Source: Dallia pectoralis | Taxonomy: Eukaryota; Chordata; Actinopteri; Esociformes; Umbridae | Assembly (NCBI GenBank): GCA_029465975.1 | Contig: CM055753.1 | Coordinates: 9,057,316 to 9,121,315, forward strand | DNA length: 64,000 nucleotides | Direction of reading: 5' to 3' | Shown here: one piece after another, positions 1 through 11,642 of the stretch | How positions within the stretch are numbered: the stretch's first letter is position 1 | Layout of the letters: every line of letters starts with the position of its first letter | Position numbers and translations under genes: made by a program | The notes under the pieces: model-generated | Told to the model about the DNA's origin: nothing | Databases searched by the model: none | What the model saw: the letters and a program-made list of their open reading frames with translations, nothing else

Positions 1-169
1 AGGGTGTCGGGGACGGTCTCACACCGGATGGCGGTGGAGCCATGCAGGACGTATCCGGGGTTACACTCGAAAAGGACCGTGGCGCCCATTGCAAAGTCGT
101 TGCCGATGCGTTTGCCGAAGCGCGGCTCCGGGACAGAACTGCACTGGGTGGCGCTGGTTCTCGGGACAG
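1..169 (-). CDS. csmd1: csmd1 exon 13 of window: sushi domain, runs off the window
   Basis: At least 169 bp, entering in phase 1 after acceptor CTCCCCAG; the 3' end lies beyond position 1. It encodes VPRTSATQCSSVPEPRFG, then FAMGATVLFECNPGYVLHGS and CETVPDTL. Three of the four CCP cysteines are visible; the tryptophan and last cysteine would be outside the window. Confidence 0.93.
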   Translation of the reverse strand, partial: MSREPAPPSAVLSRSRASANASATTLQWAPRSFSSVTPDTSCMAPPPSGVRPSPTP

Positions 170-1440
170 CTGGGGAGAGGAGAGGTGGTGTCAGTACAGG
201 CGGAGAAGAGGAGGAACGGTGAGCAAAACATCACCTGAAGCAGTCACTTTCAGCTAGCTAGCTAGCGAGGCACATCCTAATAAGCTCCAAGAAGAGATCC
301 AACATCAATGCCCGAGCCATTCTGAGAGCCTGGAGGCTGGCTCTGGGATGAGCCCAGGAGAGAGGCTTAGCCTGTCGGGAGGCGATGACGAGAACGTTAC
401 CCAGGAGGGCTTTTCATCTCAAACATAGTGGGCTACATTGATGACGGTATGCTGGAGTGCGGTTTCGCCTTTGGAATGCACACGGGTATGTGCTGCTAAC
501 ATGTGTCAAGGGAAAGAAAATGTGAACATGTGTACAAGTTGCAGACGCTATAAGCAGCGTGAGCGTTCTGAGCTTCGGAGATCTACATTGCTTAGGGTAT
601 CAATGCGTCGCGGCTGGTGCTGAACAAACAGGTTTTGGGCAAGGCAACGTCTTCCAAGACAGCTAGCTGACAGAAAGATACTAAGGTGCCCCATTTGGCT
701 TGGGCGCACTCGTGGTGACTCCGTGTGCTTGATAACGACGCTGCTTCTGGAACGCCAGATGACTACAAATACACGATTTTCACATGCACAACACTCAAGA
801 GCACTCCGAAGGAAAACAGGAAATAAAGATCGCTCCTTGTCCGTTGCTCAGATGTTTTATTCCAAGTGGGAGCTAGAAAATGCGGCCCCTCGTGGTGGAA
901 GAAGTAAAAAAAACTATCAGGTTTCACAGGGGTCATATGTGTCCTGATATTAATAGGTTCACTCCGTCATTTCAATTATGATACATTAAGGAGTTGATGC
1001 AGAGAATTTCCTGATTGGTATCGGGTCTAGAATTGTGTTGCTTTCAAAGTTAATTCACTCATTTTGATCCACATAGGTCAGATTGCGTTTGGCAGCATAA
1101 TTATTTTGCATAATTATATAAGTATATATATATATATATATATAATACCAGTCGGACTCTTTGACTGGTACTGTATACATAAACTGGTTGCTTTGAATCC
1201 CGAATGCTGATTGGCTGTGATTTCTGAGACTGTATTCCACAGGTACTCAGTTTACAGTAGCAATATGGCATCTCTGAGCGTTTCGGTACATTGTAAATAT
1301 ACTACGGCGTGTCGCTGTGTCCAGGCACTCCTTGTTGAGTTGTACAAAATAAGAGCTTGTAGCTGTTTTGTCGCCAGGACAAACCACAACCCTGGAGTGC
1401 CGTACCACTTAAATATGTACATAATACATGGAAGACCAAC
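170..1440. other. csmd1 intron (exon 12 to 13), mostly unique
   Basis: Intron of 1.3 kb. It holds an AT dinucleotide microsatellite (about 1123-1144) and otherwise unremarkable sequence. A weak match to one arm of the palindromic salmonid-type repeat is seen near 685-710 (GGTGCCCCATTTGG). No additional exon or RNA gene was seen. Confidence 0.7.
1123..1144. repeat. (TA)n microsatellite
   Basis: About 11 uninterrupted TA units in intron sequence. Confidence 0.9.
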
Positions 1441-1536
1441 CTTGGTAGACAAAGTGGAAACCCTTGGCCGTCTCCGGACCGACCGTGGTGAACTTTATGG
1501 TGACTTGGTTGCCCGTACTCAAGGGCAAGGACTCTC
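1441..1536 (-). CDS. csmd1: csmd1 exon 12 of window: last part of the CUB
   Basis: The exon is 96 bp, phase 1 to 1; acceptor CCCACAG, donor CCAAG|GTTGGT. It encodes ESLPLSTGNQVTIKFTTVG and ends AKGFHFVYQ, exactly what must follow exon 11 to complete the CUB. The donor departs from consensus at intron positions 3 to 5. The flanking exons join in frame through it. Confidence 0.93.
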
Positions 1537-2613
1537 CTGTGGGAAGAAACGAGGACGTTCAAAGATCAATCGAACACGACGGACGACACCACGACGGAAC
1601 ATTTCACACAATGAAATGGGTGCAATTTCTTGGTCTGCCCGGACCTATTTAAAGATCGCCACTGTGGAGATGAATCACTTTGATCCACCTTGGTCTCACT
1701 CTCCGTGCCGAACTAATCAGCTGCTAGTTCAACGTCACAAAAGAACCGGGGACAGGATGAGACAACAAGGGCTTTGACGGATTGTGTCTTATTGATTAGC
1801 GGCCGGTCCCCCTTTCATCTGTCCTGTTATACGGTGTTCTTCTGCCTGAGAGCCACAGGACAAATGCATAGCAAATGCATCAACACTCACCTCTTTGTCA
1901 AAAGCGTCTTCTAAAGTGGTGCATACACAGAAACATATCATTTTCCCTCGTCCAAATACACACACACACACAAACACACATCTCTGCGTGATTGAGTGTA
2001 CGGACCCGAGGGAACAGATAATTCTGACGATTTGAATAAGCCGAGATAAATGCGCGGTAAACGTGGGCAGGTGAAGTGTGGACTGCCATTATAATGATTT
2101 AGCCGGTGCTATGTGCTGTGATGGGTGCAGTGGTTTGGATCTCACCGATCACGGCAGAAGGACTTTTAATGGAAGTTGAATGTGGTGGTAGTGAGGTCTG
2201 ACACTGAGGTATGTGGAAGACCAACGTGATGGCGAATCATAATGCCGGACGAGTGACTAATGCTTGGAGCTTCAGATGTGGCTAAATATATACCTACGGC
2301 GTGGGAATCCTGACCGGTGATTGGCTCACAGCCATGCTATATGAGACATTATTAAGCGGGCGGTTGGTATCCTGATTGCTGATTGGTTGACAGCTGCGGT
2401 ATATGAGACCGTTTATCACAGCTATCCCATCCAATCACTTTTTATTGTTAATTGCGTCGCTCATCGGCGATAAGGCATCTCGAGTGGTCATGATATATTG
2501 CAGGTATACTGCCAGGCCCAAGAACAGCTCTTACCCATAGTATATTGGATATATATATACCATCTGTTTATTACTAATGCATATCTTTTTTCTTGTAGAT
2601 AATTTTATGTTAT
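1537..2613. other. csmd1 intron (exon 11 to 12), unique part
   Basis: Unique intron sequence between exon 12 and the TG-rich minisatellite. It contains a short CA run near 1959-1980. Nothing else is recognised. Confidence 0.65.
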
Positions 2614-4830
2614 TCTGTTTCTGCTGTCATGTTCTAACGTTTCTGTTATTATGTTAGTATGTGTCTGTTGTCATGTTCTAACGTTTCTGTTATTATGTTA
2701 GTATGTGTCTGTTGTCATGTTCTAATGTTTCTGTTATTATGTGTCTGTTGTCATGTTCTAATGTTTCTGTTATTATGTGTCTGTTGTCATGTTCTAATGT
2801 TTCTGTTATTATGTGTCTGTTGTCATGTTCTAATGTTTCTGTTATTATGTGTCTGTTGTCATGTTCTAATGTGTCTGTTATTATGTGTCTGTTGTCATGT
2901 TCTAATGTGTCTGTTATTATGTTAGTATGTGTCTGTTGTCATGTTATAATGTGTCTGTTATTATGTGTCTGTTGTCATGTTCTAACGTTTCTGTTATTAT
3001 GTTAGTATGTGTCTGTTGTCATGTTATAATGTTTCTGTTATTATGTGTCTGTTGTCATGTTCTAATGTGTCTGTTATTATGTTAGTATGTGTCTGTTGTC
3101 ATGTTATAATGTGTCTGTTATTATGTGTCTGTTGTCATGTTCTAACGTTTCTGTTATTATGTTAGTATGTGTCTGTTGTCATGTTATAATGTTTCTGTTA
3201 TTATGTGTCTGTTGTCATGTTCTAATGTGTCTGTTATTATGTTAGTATGTGTCTGTTGTCATGTTATAATGTGTCTGTTATTATGTGTCTGTTGTCATGT
3301 TCTAACGTTTCTGTTATTATGTTAGTATGTGTCTGTTGTCATGTTATAATGTTTCTGTTATTATGTGTCTGTTGTCATGTTCTAACGTTTCTGTTATTAT
3401 GTTAGTATGTGTCTGTTGTCATGTTCTAATGTTTCTGTTATTATGTTAGTATGTGTCTGTTGTCATGTTCTAATGTTTCTGTTATTATGTTAGTATGTGT
3501 CTGTTGTAATGTTATAACGTTTCTGTTATTATGTTGTTATGTGTCTGTTGTCATGTTATAATGTTTCTGTTATTATGTGTCTGTTGTCATGTTCTAACGT
3601 TTCTGTTATTATGTTAGTATGTGTCTGTTGTCATGTTCTAATGTGTCTGTTATTATGTTGTTATGTGTCTGTTGTCATGTTATAATGTGTCTGTTATTAT
3701 GTGTCTGTTGTCATGTTCTAACGTTTCTGTTATTATGTTAGTATGTGTCTGTTGTCATGTTCTAATGTGTCTGTTATTATGTGTCTGTTGTCATGTTCTA
3801 ACGTTTCTGTTATTATGTTAGTATGTGTCTGTTGTCATGTTCTAATGTGTCTGTTATTATGTGTCTGTTGTCATGTTCTAATGTGTCTGTTATTATGTTG
3901 TTATGTGTCTGTTGTCATGTTCTAATGTTTCTGTTATTATGTGTCTGTTGTCATGTTCTAATGTTTCTGTTATTATGTTAGTATGTGTCTGTTGTCATGT
4001 TCTAATGTTTCTGTTATTATGTTAGTATGTGTCTGTTGTAATGTTATAACGTTTCTGTTATTATGTTGTTATGTGTCTGTTGTCATGTTCTAATGTGTCT
4101 GTTATTATGTGTCTGTTGTCATGTTATAATGTGTCTGTTATTATGTTGTTATGTGTCTGTTGTCATGTTATAATGTGTCTGTTATTATGTGTCTGTTGTC
4201 ATGTTCTAACGTTTCTGTTATTATGTTAGTATGTGTCTGTTGTCATGTTCTAACGTTTCTGTTATTATGTTAGTATGTGTCTGTTGTCATGTTATAATGT
4301 GTCTGTTATTATGTGTCTGTTGTCATGTTCTAACGTTTCTGTTATTATGTTAGTATGTGTCTGTTGTCATGTTCTAACGTTTCTGTTATTATGTTAGTAT
4401 GTGTCTGTTGTCATGTTATAATGTGTCTGTTATTATGTGTCTGTTGTCATGTTCTAACGTTTCTGTTATTATGTTAGTATGTGTCTGTTGTCATGTTCTA
4501 ACGTTTCTGTTATTATGTTAGTATGTGTCTGTTGTCATGTTATAATGTGTCTGTTATTATGTGTCTGTTGTCATGTTCTAACGTTTCTGTTATTATGTTA
4601 GTATGTGTCTGTTGTAATGTTATAACGTTTCTGTTATTATGTTAGTATGTGTCTGTTGTCATGTTATAATGTGTCTGTTATTATGTTAGTATGTGTCTGT
4701 TGTCATGTTATAATGTGTCTGTTATTATGTGTCTGTTGTCATGTTATAATGTGTCTGTTATTATGTTAGTATGTGTCTGTTGTCATGTTATAATGTGTCT
4801 GTTATTATGTTATCATGTGTCTGTCGTCGT
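2614..4830. repeat. TG-rich minisatellite, 36- and 44-bp units
   Basis: About 55 units of a 36-bp core (ATGTGTCTGTTGTCATGTTC then TAATGTTTCTGTTATT) or the same core plus an 8-base insert ATGTTAGT. C/T and C/A variants (TCTAACG, TATAATG) distinguish units. A higher-order period of 160 bp (36+44+36+44) is visible, e.g. identical starts at 2941, 3101 and 3261. The array ends about 26 bases from the 5' splice site of exon 11. Confidence 0.95.
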
Positions 4831-4856
4831 GTCGTGTCGCCTGACCTTTACATTAC

Positions 4857-4970
4857 CTGAGTGGGAGCCCGAGAGTGAAGACAGAAGTGAAGACTGCTGC
4901 GTCGGGCCGTCATAAATGTCGACCACATCGTTCAGAGACGTCTGGAACAAGACAAACTGCCCGAACAGCA
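4857..4970 (-). CDS. csmd1: csmd1 exon 11 of window: middle part of the CUB
   Basis: The exon is 114 bp, phase 1 to 1; acceptor CCTTCCAG, donor CTCAG|GTAATG. It encodes LFGQFVLFQTSLNDVVDIYD followed by GPTQQSSLLSSLSGSHS. The glutamate common in calcium-binding CUBs is not present at the usual place (QTSLND). It is too short to be conspicuous as an open frame and was found by looking for the missing middle of the CUB. A TG-rich 36/44-bp minisatellite begins about 26 bases beyond its donor. Confidence 0.95.
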
Positions 4971-6637
4971 CTGGAAGGGAAGACAGACCAAGTAAGAAGG
5001 ACAGTGATCCATGAAACTAATTAATATGCAAACAATCAAGCGAGCTCCACCACATGACTGTGACTCATCGTTATGCACCGGGCCATCAATATAGAAACAC
5101 AACCAATTAGAGCTGTCACAACCGTACGCCTGTATCAGGTGGACCGTCAGAACGTACACCAGAGATCACCGGCAACACAATTATGGTCACGTCAAGAGCT
5201 CCTCCGTTCTACGGCGACTTTTGCTCGTTTTTGCGGAATCCGTTTTTTCCCATTATTCTACTCATTGCCCTAATAACATCACAAAAGCACATGATTATTC
5301 TTCATTAAAACGACGGCCAGCTTAAAAACGGCAGAAAGGACTCCCCGAGGTGGCGGCACTGTGTGTTTATTTAAATCTTTTAATTGGAAACCTCTCAGAG
5401 ACTTCGTGTTGTCTTTGAGCCGAGCTCCAGTACACTGGCGACGCACATTGTGAGCTTTTCTCCGGCGTACGCGGCGATACAGACGAATCCTGGTTTAAGG
5501 TCCCCAACCGCTCTAATTGTGCCGAACACATTACCCGTCCCAGTCATTAGCGTTACAAAACTCTAAGAAGCCTGCCAATAATTGTAACCAAATGACAATT
5601 TGCTGGTGAGTTTTTGTTGTAGGTACCTAAGGCGGAGAAGTTAAAATGACATTAAATTCTGACCAGGCCAAATGATCTTCAGTTTGCAATGAGATCCAAC
5701 GTACGGTTATTTCCGGAAGTTTCCGGTAACTTTTCAAAAAAAAAAATCCCAAATGCCCAGTTTGGAGGATTGGCCAAACATACCCGAACCATATATCCCA
5801 AAGCACACTTCATCTGAACCTTTGACATGCAGGTAAGCAATTGGAAATGACAAGATCCAACATGTTTCACTTAGTGATCACCGCCGGATTATACAGGAGA
5901 TTAAGGGGAGGACTAATTGCACTCAGTTGCGCCATCATGCCTCGCTAACTGTCGATTAGGAAGTAAGCGAACGAGGGCTAATGAATCGACAGGGGCCAAC
6001 GGGCCACATGTACGTTCAAACCGCGTGCTTATAGGATCGCTGTGTAATGACAGGGCCCGGAGATTCTGTGGTTCGGGCCCGCATGGGACCGGGTCGTTAC
6101 ACCACACGGCCATTCCGGTAGCAATTAGACAATAATAAATTCATCTGGAACAATTATCTTTTTACAAGTTACAGGGGAACATAGACGACACCCCGCCGCC
6201 CAAACATGCTAGCCTGTCCACCTGTTGGTACTGGAGGGACGTTGGCTGGGTGGGGGTACGAGATACGCTCATGAATATTTATGAACACGCAAGAAGTGTT
6301 TGGGAATGTTGTACTGTAATTTAGAACTGAAGTAAGGAGTATTTTCTTACGAACGCCGTGTCCGTGGTCTTACGCGCGCTTCCGAATGAATTAAAACCAT
6401 GTATGTTTTACGTGATGGAAAAGTGTCTTGGATGTACTTGTTTATTTAGTTTCGATGCTTTTACTGAAGCTCTACTGTTGTGTGTAGACGAGATTGGGTC
6501 CTCGACCCCTCAGGCGTATATTCAGTGTGCGGAAAAACACAAACACACACACGCACAAAATGCACACATATATATGGCACGTACAAACAAGGCCGTTATT
6601 GATGGCTCTTTCTTCATTGGCTGCACAGAGCAATACG
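4971..6637. other. csmd1 intron (exon 10 to 11), low-coordinate unique stretch
   Basis: Unique intron sequence with an A run near 5738-5747 and a CA run near 6540-6560. No gene, tRNA or recognisable mobile element was seen. Confidence 0.6.
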
Positions 6638-6730
6638 CCCCAAACCACTCCCTATGTCATAGAATGTACTACACCGGACTCTGCATGAAAACTGTGCACT
6701 ACGTAGGGAACAGGGTGTGGTTTGGGACTC
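6638..6730. mobile_element. Hairpin MITE relic of the salmonid-type palindromic family
   Basis: The left part reads CCCCAAACCACTCCCTATGT and the right part GTGCACTACGTAGGGAACAG then GGTGTGGTTTGGGAC. The right arm is roughly the reverse complement of the left, so the element can fold on itself. From memory, salmonid genomes carry many copies of such a palindrome (CCAAATGGCACCCTATTCCC ... GTGCACTA). Small non-autonomous element, degenerate. Confidence 0.55.
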
Positions 6731-7033
6731 GAGAGGTCATTACGACTAATGTTTTTTTGCGCCAGATTTGAGGACTCCCCCTGTTCCACAGTCACACGGC
6801 GACGACAATTATACAGGAAGTAGAGAAGGGCTGGTGACATTCAGGGATCATCCGTCTCAGTTGTCACAGAACAAATCATAAAATACACCATCTGATTACC
6901 GCATTCATTAAGCACAAGCTGAGAGACGCTGTGACTATTCAACCGACACCTCAGAATTGCTACAATGCGCAACAAAAAGCATATAACGGGAGGAGATAAA
7001 CACCTATGATACGAGTTGAATTATCTTGTTCGG

Positions 7034-7108
7034 CCCAGTGTATCTCAATCGGTAAAGCATGTCGCGTGCAAGGCCTCGGTTGTTGGTTCGAATCCCGCGG
7101 GGATCCAG
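7034..7108 (+). mobile_element. tRNA-derived SINE head
   Basis: A perfect polymerase III B box GGTTCGAATCC lies at 7085-7095, and an A-box-like TATCTCAATCGG at 7041-7052, 44 bases upstream, the spacing of a tRNA. The sequence between resembles heads of fish tRNA-derived SINEs (GGTAAAGCATGTCGCGTGCA). The A box departs from consensus and the acceptor stem does not pair well, so this is a SINE relic, not a tRNA gene. The tail (after 7108) could not be bounded. Confidence 0.6.
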
Positions 7109-7639
7109 ACACGCGCCCACTCGCTGCCGCACGTGGGTCTGGCAATGAGGGCTAGCTTAACGACGTAAGACGTACAATGGCGTTCCGTTAACATTTTACT
7201 ACTTCTCTTGTTACTGTCCTGCATCCCACGACACAGCAGGACACCTCGGTTCCCCCATTGCAAAACCGGGCCCAAGTTACGGGAACGGGCTTTCAGCATT
7301 GCCAGAGGAATGTGTTTTGTTCAACGGAACAGAGGGGAAGGGGGCCATGTACGTCGCTGAACGCTGCTCCTGCAGTCAACTTTTTCAGGAGTTTTTTGGC
7401 AGGGCAGCAAAGCAGTTGTCTGGCAGGCAAATCGTGGAGCATTTAAAAGCTACAGCTGAGAGAAACACGAGGCAAAAGTAGCAGACCGTTTTGTCAGATA
7501 GTAACTGTGTTTTTCTCACTTAGAGGATGGCTTTTCCACAGAAAAGCAGCCTTGGGTAGATTATATTGTAAGCAAATAGGCAACGTGTCGGATGCAGCAG
7601 AAATGCACTAGTAAAGACCTGAGTTACTTTGACAACAAT

Positions 7640-8025
7640 TGTTTTGGCCAGACAACGAGGTCAGAGCATCTCTGAAACCTCAAGGCAAAAGACACAAACC
7701 GGGGACGGGGTGCTGGGCGTCAAAGGCTCATTGATGCTCAAGGGCAACTAAGGCTATCCAATCTGGTCTGATGATTGATGAAGCGTTCAAGGTTTTGGCC
7801 TCCGAATTCCCCAGATCACTATCCGATTGAGAATCTCTGAGGTGTGCGGGACCAACATGTCCGATCCACAGCGGCTTCACATCACAACTTATACGTTGAT
7901 CTGCTACTGATGTCTTGGTGCCTGACACCATAGGACGACTTCAGGTGTCTTGTTGAGTCCGTGCCTTTGTGAGGTGGCTGTTTTTTGGCGGCAATTTGAA
8001 GGCCAACAACATATTACTAATAATG
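7640..8025 (+). pseudogene. Tc1-like transposase relic (internally deleted)
   Basis: The stretch 7802-8010, read from CCG at 7802, gives PNSPDHYPIEN, then DQHVRST, LLLMSWC and LVESVP, the C-terminal part of a fish Tc1/mariner DDE transposase (typically SPDLNPIE ... LVESMPRR). There are several in-frame stops. Upstream, 7650-7780 resembles the N-terminal helix-turn-helix coding part (AGGCTCATTGATGC, CTATCCAATCTGGTC) with most of the middle missing. No terminal inverted repeats were located. Dead element. Confidence 0.65.
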
Positions 8026-8423
8026 TATTGACTTTTCAGTGTATTTGTATATATTTTGCTTGTAAACATTTTTTTGGGTACAAACTTAAAGCATTTCATT
8101 TTCTGGAAGCCATTTTGAGACTAATTGAAAGCAAAATGTTAGTGTCACTGGTTAGCAGTGAGTATTAACTAATTTACCAACATTTAAATGTCTGTGACTG
8201 ACTGTACACAAATAATATTTGACATATTTTTGATCGATTAGCTTTTAACATCACAGTTTCATTGACAGGTTACTAGAACAGGTTAATTTGCACGTTTGCA
8301 TATAACAGACAGTTAGGGGACAAATGTGTCTTTCATTCACGCTCAACAGCACGATTCACTAACACACACACACACACACACACCCTGTTAGCACCTACAG
8401 AACTTAATGCCCACCGGCAGAGC
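8026..8423. other. Intron sequence with CA microsatellite
   Basis: AT-rich intron sequence followed by a CA run at about 8361-8383. Nothing else recognised. Confidence 0.6.
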
Positions 8424-8560
8424 AAGACCACATCCCAAAATTGCATCCTAAGTAGTGTACACTTCTTTTAACCTGGGTCCATGGGGGACACATGTGTAAG
8501 TGGTGCCCTACCTAGGGACCAGTGTGTCATAGAGGACAGGGCCCTAAACACCTGGCTCAG
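8424..8560. mobile_element. MITE relic of the salmonid-type palindromic family
   Basis: CATCCCAAAATTGCATCCTA followed by AGTAGTGTACACTTCTTTTA and CCTGGGTCCATGGG, then GGTGCCCTACCTAGGGACC. The order TCCCAAA, CACCC, GTAGTGCAC, CTTTT, CCTGGG matches the remembered palindromic repeat with many substitutions. Confidence 0.5.
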
Positions 8561-8863
8561 CACTATTTCAGGAAGTCGTTCGACAAAAACAGGACTCGGC
8601 TGCACGAGATTGCCCTTTCACAATCGCGTCTCGCTCACTTAACACGTTCTGACAGATGCTTACGAGGTTATATGGAAATGAAACCCCTGATTAATTCCCC
8701 ACCTCCTTTTTCAACGTTTTCAAGACTCCTCTGTAAAATAAAAGACCTTGCCGTTCGTGGATGTTTTTTCCTGTTTTGTTTTTTCCTCGGAAGGTGTCGT
8801 TATTCGCCTGTGGTAGGAGCGGATTTACATTTCGTCCTGGTTTTTAACAGCGAAGGGAGGAGG
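8561..8863. other. Intron sequence before the solo LTR
   Basis: Unique intron sequence; an open frame of 146 codons crosses it but runs into the LTR, has no family resemblance and no supporting context. The last bases GGAGG (8859-8863) are the left target duplication of the LTR. Confidence 0.55.
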
Positions 8864-9275
8864 TGTAAGGACCAGTGGTCTATCCCTCCCTCTACCTTCC
8901 TCTATGGCCCGTATTGGCACTTCCCCTTTGTCAGCGAGGAGAGAGACAATCAAGGACAGTGACAGCAGCTGTGCTCTGTCCTCACCTGTGCCTGGTTTGC
9001 CAATTAGGCATGTATTTAAGTCTGGGGTTTCTCTGTCTGCTTTGTGGGAACATCATTCGTCATTCCTGTGACTGTACGTACCGATGGGGTACGTTTCTGT
9101 ATTTCGACCAGTTTCTGATCCTGTGACCGTTACAGTCTATTGTTTATTGTTTTGTGAGACCCGAAGTGTTCGGGATTAAGCTCAGTCTTGAAATAAAGAC
9201 GTTATTAATAGAATTCTCTGCGCCTGTGTCCGTTACCTGCTACCTGTGCTACCTGCCTGTGAGCCAGTCGTGACA
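8864..9275 (+). mobile_element. Solo LTR, Gypsy-like (412 bp), target duplication GGAGG
   Basis: It starts TGTAAGGACC and ends CGTGACA, is flanked on both sides by GGAGG (8859-8863 and 9276-9280; identity extends to 8 bases in the GGA-rich flank), and contains a TATA-like TATTTAAG near 9013-9020 and AATAAA at 9192-9197 in plus orientation. The 5-bp duplication and TGT...ACA ends fit a Ty3/Gypsy LTR left by recombination between two LTRs. It is antisense to csmd1. Confidence 0.8.
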
Positions 9276-9430
9276 GGAGGAGGGGAAGTGAAAAAGGAAA
9301 TAGAGAGATACTTCCATTTCAATGTCTGCCATATTGTTCATCCAGGTGGGGAAAGAGCCTCCATACAGTTAGAGTTTAATCCATTAATAGACAAATGCTC
9401 TCATCTTAGTGATGATACTTGGCATCTTCC

Positions 9431-9720
9431 CCTAACCTTTGAACCTTATTCGGCCCTTTCACAGTTAATAACTTAACCTTTGAACCTTATTCGGTCCTTT
9501 CACAGTTAATTATTTAACCTTTAAACCTTATTCGGCCCTTTCACAGTTAATAACTTAACCTTTAAACCTTATTCAGCCCTTTCACAGTTAATTACTTAAC
9601 CTTTGAACCTTATTCAGCCCTTTCACAGTTAATTACTTAACCTTTAAACCGAACTCTTCCCTTTCACAGAAAATAACTTAACCCTTAAACCTTATTCTTC
9701 ACTTTCAACTTAACCCTACC
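9431..9720. repeat. 41-bp minisatellite, about 6 copies, decaying
   Basis: Unit AACCTTTGAACCTTATTCGG then CCCTTTCACAGTTAATAACTT. Copies become more diverged towards 9720 (TTATTCTTCACTTTC). Confidence 0.85.
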
Positions 9721-10454
9721 TCTAATACTAACCCTGAACTTAACCCCCTAGGTTAAATCTGCGTGTAGACGTGAACTCTTGCTTCAAAATCTGATCTTGT
9801 TTTTTTTCCCCTGGACAAATGTTACATATGTGAGCTGTGAGCAAACACATATTCTGCCTATATGTAACAGTTATGAAACAAGTACAGGTACCATATCTCA
9901 TAGCAAACAGTGTACAGTCAACATTAGCGGGTATCAGAGACTAAACACATGTCTCAGGTTTGGCTTAATTGTATTCTAATGCAAAAACAATCTCAGCTTA
10001 CCCAGGTGCAATGTTGAAATAAAGGGTGCCACCGACATAACGTGAACAAAAGCCGGAGTTTTCTTGCCTTCGAATTCTTTTCATCTGAAGTGTAAACTGA
10101 CCAGAATACAAACGAGGTGAGAGACGTGTGGGAATGCCCTCACAGATCAGAACGCACGCATAGAACATAGAACATAGAACATAAAACATAGCCTGCATGT
10201 TACCTCAGAGCAAACGCTTTGGCTATAATGCGATTCACTCTTGAAACACCGTGACGAAAGAGGGAAGGAACGCTCTGTGAAATGCGAAGGTCGCAGCAGA
10301 AGATGAGCGGAAAGAGAAAGTTCAAACATTTTATAATAATATCCTTGAGATGTTGAATATTTAAAATAGTTTGTTATCTGGACCCTTTGTTTGGTTTACT
10401 GAGCATCGGGAAGAGGTCAAAGGTATCAGGATGAATCCATTCTGGGGTTAGGGT
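9721..10454. other. Intron sequence, nothing recognised
   Basis: Unique intron sequence. A short run of five AGAACATAGAACATA-type heptamers occurs at about 10160-10190. No gene seen. Confidence 0.55.
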
Positions 10455-10914
10455 TATCAGTGGTCACATGATAACAGGATGCTGTGGTCACATGATAACA
10501 GGATGCTGTGGTCACATGATAACATGATGCAGTGGTCATATGATAACATGATGCAGTGGTCGTATGATAACATGATGCAGTGGTCACATGATAACAGGAT
10601 GCAGTGGTCACATGATAACATGATGCTGTGGTCACATGATAACAGGATGCAGTGGTCACATGATAACAGGATGCAGTGGTCACATGATAACAGGATGCAG
10701 TGGTCACATGATAACAGGATGCAGTGGTCACATGATAACAGAATGCAGTGGTCACATGATAACAGGATGCAGTGGTCACATGATAACAGGATGCAGTGGT
10801 CACATGATAACAGGATGCAGTGGTCACATGATAACAGGATGCAGTGGTCACATGATAACAGGATGCAGTGGTCACATGATAACAGGATGCAGTGGTCACA
10901 TGATAACAGGATGT
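10455..10914. repeat. 24-bp minisatellite, about 19 copies
   Basis: Unit CAGTGGTCACATGATAACAG then GATG. Nearly every unit contains TCACATGA. The period is a multiple of three and stop-free in two frames on each strand, which produces long spurious open frames on both strands. Confidence 0.95.
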
Positions 10915-11642
10915 GTTGGACGGAGTAAAGAGTGCTGAGACGGCTCCCTTGTTAACGCCTTTAAACAGGGAAGGAGGGGGGGGGGGAGAAACCAGGGAGA
11001 GAGCGGGAGACTGTGAAATAAAGAGAAAGAGAGAAAAAGGAATTAGATAGGAAGAGAAAAATAAAATGACTGGAGAAAGCAGAAGCAAAAAGAGAGAGAG
11101 TCAGTAATACATAGATCCAGACTCCTTTCACACTGGCAGAGCCTAAGGACATTTCTACCAAACAACTTCAAAAAGCAAATTAAACAATATGAATTTCAAT
11201 CCTTCATTCAGTTGAATGTACATACGTCTATATAGGCAGGCAGTTCACAGTGAAACACATCCCAGAGACCTATTACGGTATAATCGACTGGAGTCTGACA
11301 CTAATGTGTGTGTGGTTTTTCTCCTTCCCTGAGTTCCAGGGTGTTTGGTTCTTCCCAAAGAGGAGCAGTGTGGCCAGAGCTTCATTTAACCCACCTGGAT
11401 GACCAGGTGTGCTACATTTTGTCAATCGCTGAACTGCAAACCATGCTAATTGATCTGTTCAGTGATTGACTCATTTCAACACACCTGGTCTTCTGGGGGG
11501 TTTAATCGAATTCAGGTCACTCGAAGTGTCTCCAGGAACCGGGTTACACACCTGTAGCCAGGTGAATTCTCCCTAGATATTCTTACAAGACTATTCCATG
11601 TCAGGTGACAGAAGACTAGTCTGTGATGATTCAAAACTGGTG
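10915..11642. other. Intron sequence with G run and GA-rich stretch
   Basis: Contains a G-rich run (about 10976-10987), a GA-rich stretch to about 11100 and unique sequence after it. No gene seen. Confidence 0.55.

Noticed and set aside
7034..7108. Possible functional tRNA gene
   Set aside because: The B box is perfect but the A box and acceptor stem are poor, and there is no terminator T run; a SINE relic explains it better.
8522..8962. 146-codon plus-strand open frame
   Set aside because: It crosses from unique intron sequence into a solo LTR and resembles no family.
10443..10454. Telomere-like TTAGGGTTA and TAACCCTAACCC (also 35690-35703)
   Set aside because: Only one or two units each; chance in AT-rich repeat flanks.
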